A DNA stretch of 7,743 nt, taken from Nitratifractor sp. (GTDB taxonomy: Bacteria; Campylobacterota; Campylobacteria; Campylobacterales; Sulfurovaceae). The notes beneath the pieces were generated by a model. The model worked only from the letters and a program-made list of their open reading frames with translations. It had not been told where the DNA came from and made no database searches. The translations under genes were made by a program, and so were the position numbers. Where the stretch lies: contig JANTGQ010000057.1 in the NCBI GenBank assembly GCA_024762845.1, positions 1 through 7,743 on the forward strand. The letters are read 5' to 3'. Of the stretch, positions 7,489 through 7,743 are shown in pieces. Each line of letters opens with the position of its first letter. Position 1 is the first letter of the stretch.

Positions 7489-7743
7489 TTATGGTTTAAA
7501 CTTCTCTTTATGTGCCCCATAGGGTAACTGTTTAGAGACTTCACTACTATCAAACGAGTATCGGTAGTTATCAATATACTCCATAATAGTCTCATATGCA
7601 CTGTTAATTGCTATCATTTTACTAGTATCATCACATCTATCCGGATGATAAAGAGAAGCCAAGGCTTTATACCGTTTTTTTATCTCACCTTTGGTTACAA
7701 AAGGGGGGATATCAAGAGTATTTAAAGCCTCTTCTATCTCCAT
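7489..7743 (-). CDS. Small J-domain (DnaJ-like) protein
   Basis: The 84-residue protein is nearly all J-domain. EIKKRYKALASLYHPD at 20-35 contains helix II and the HPD tripeptide (33-35) needed to stimulate the ATPase of DnaK, and INSAYETI at 46-53 fits helix III. It lacks the Gly/Phe, zinc-finger and substrate-binding parts of true DnaJ, so it is a class III-type co-chaperone or a specialised adaptor. Residues 60-84 are polar, without recognisable motif, signal peptide or membrane helix. The ATG is exactly the last three bases of the window, so neither its ribosome binding site nor a longer N-terminus can be checked, though a J-domain normally begins about here. It ends 17 bp before pnp and reads the same way, so the two are probably cotranscribed. 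Its client protein cannot be told from the sequence. Confidence 0.85.
   Translation of the reverse strand: MEIEEALNTLDIPPFVTKGEIKKRYKALASLYHPDRCDDTSKMIAINSAYETIMEYIDNYRYSFDSSEVSKQLPYGAHKEKFKP

Noticed and set aside
7494..7501. GTTTAAAC palindrome near the pnp start
   Set aside because: It lies within the last codons of the J-domain gene, is only eight bases, and such AT palindromes are expected by chance in this composition.
1..7743. Search for CRISPR repeats, tRNA or rRNA genes, insertion sequences, phage genes, toxin-antitoxin pairs
   Set aside because: The window is almost fully occupied by recognisable core genes; no direct repeat array, transposase, integrase or structured RNA gene was seen by eye.

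Overview
The window is an ordinary, densely coding chromosomal segment from an AT-rich member of the Campylobacterota (Epsilonproteobacteria). It most resembles a free-living Sulfurimonas/Sulfurovum-type genome. The assignment rests on protein flavour and on gene order: tgt | RCK-type (TrkA-like) protein - aroB - MscS-family channel. From memory, that order also occurs in Helicobacter pylori (around HP0281-HP0284) and Campylobacter jejuni (around Cj1010-Cj1007). No search was run, so the genus is an inference.

Layout, left to right. Bases 1-1606 (minus strand) hold almost all of a mechanosensitive-channel gene whose 3' end runs off the left edge. Bases 1608-2657 (minus) are aroB, ending one base before the channel's start codon. 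Bases 2712-4130 (minus) encode a soluble protein with a nucleotide-binding fold plus a TrkA-C domain. These three genes read leftward and probably form one transcription unit. A 59-bp divergent spacer (4131-4189) separates them from tgt (4190-5314, plus), the only rightward gene. tgt converges on pnp (5366-7471, minus) across a 51-bp spacer containing overlapping hairpins that look like back-to-back terminators. Upstream of pnp, 17 bp away and in the same direction, is a small J-domain gene (7489-7743) whose apparent start codon coincides with the right edge of the window.

Functions. aroB supplies step two of the shikimate pathway. tgt inserts the queuosine precursor into tRNA. pnp is the phosphorolytic 3'-5' exoribonuclease. 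The RCK-like protein and the MscS channel flank aroB and may both relate to ion and osmotic balance, but the sequence does not prove this. The J-domain protein is probably a DnaK co-chaperone of unknown specificity.

No rRNA, tRNA, CRISPR array, insertion sequence, prophage or toxin-antitoxin module was seen. No stretch over about 60 bp lacks a gene. I found no convincing new biological system. The best second-look items are the face-to-face promoter candidates between tgt and the RCK-like gene, the membrane-free RCK protein with an uncharacterised C-terminal half, and the J-domain protein placed with pnp.
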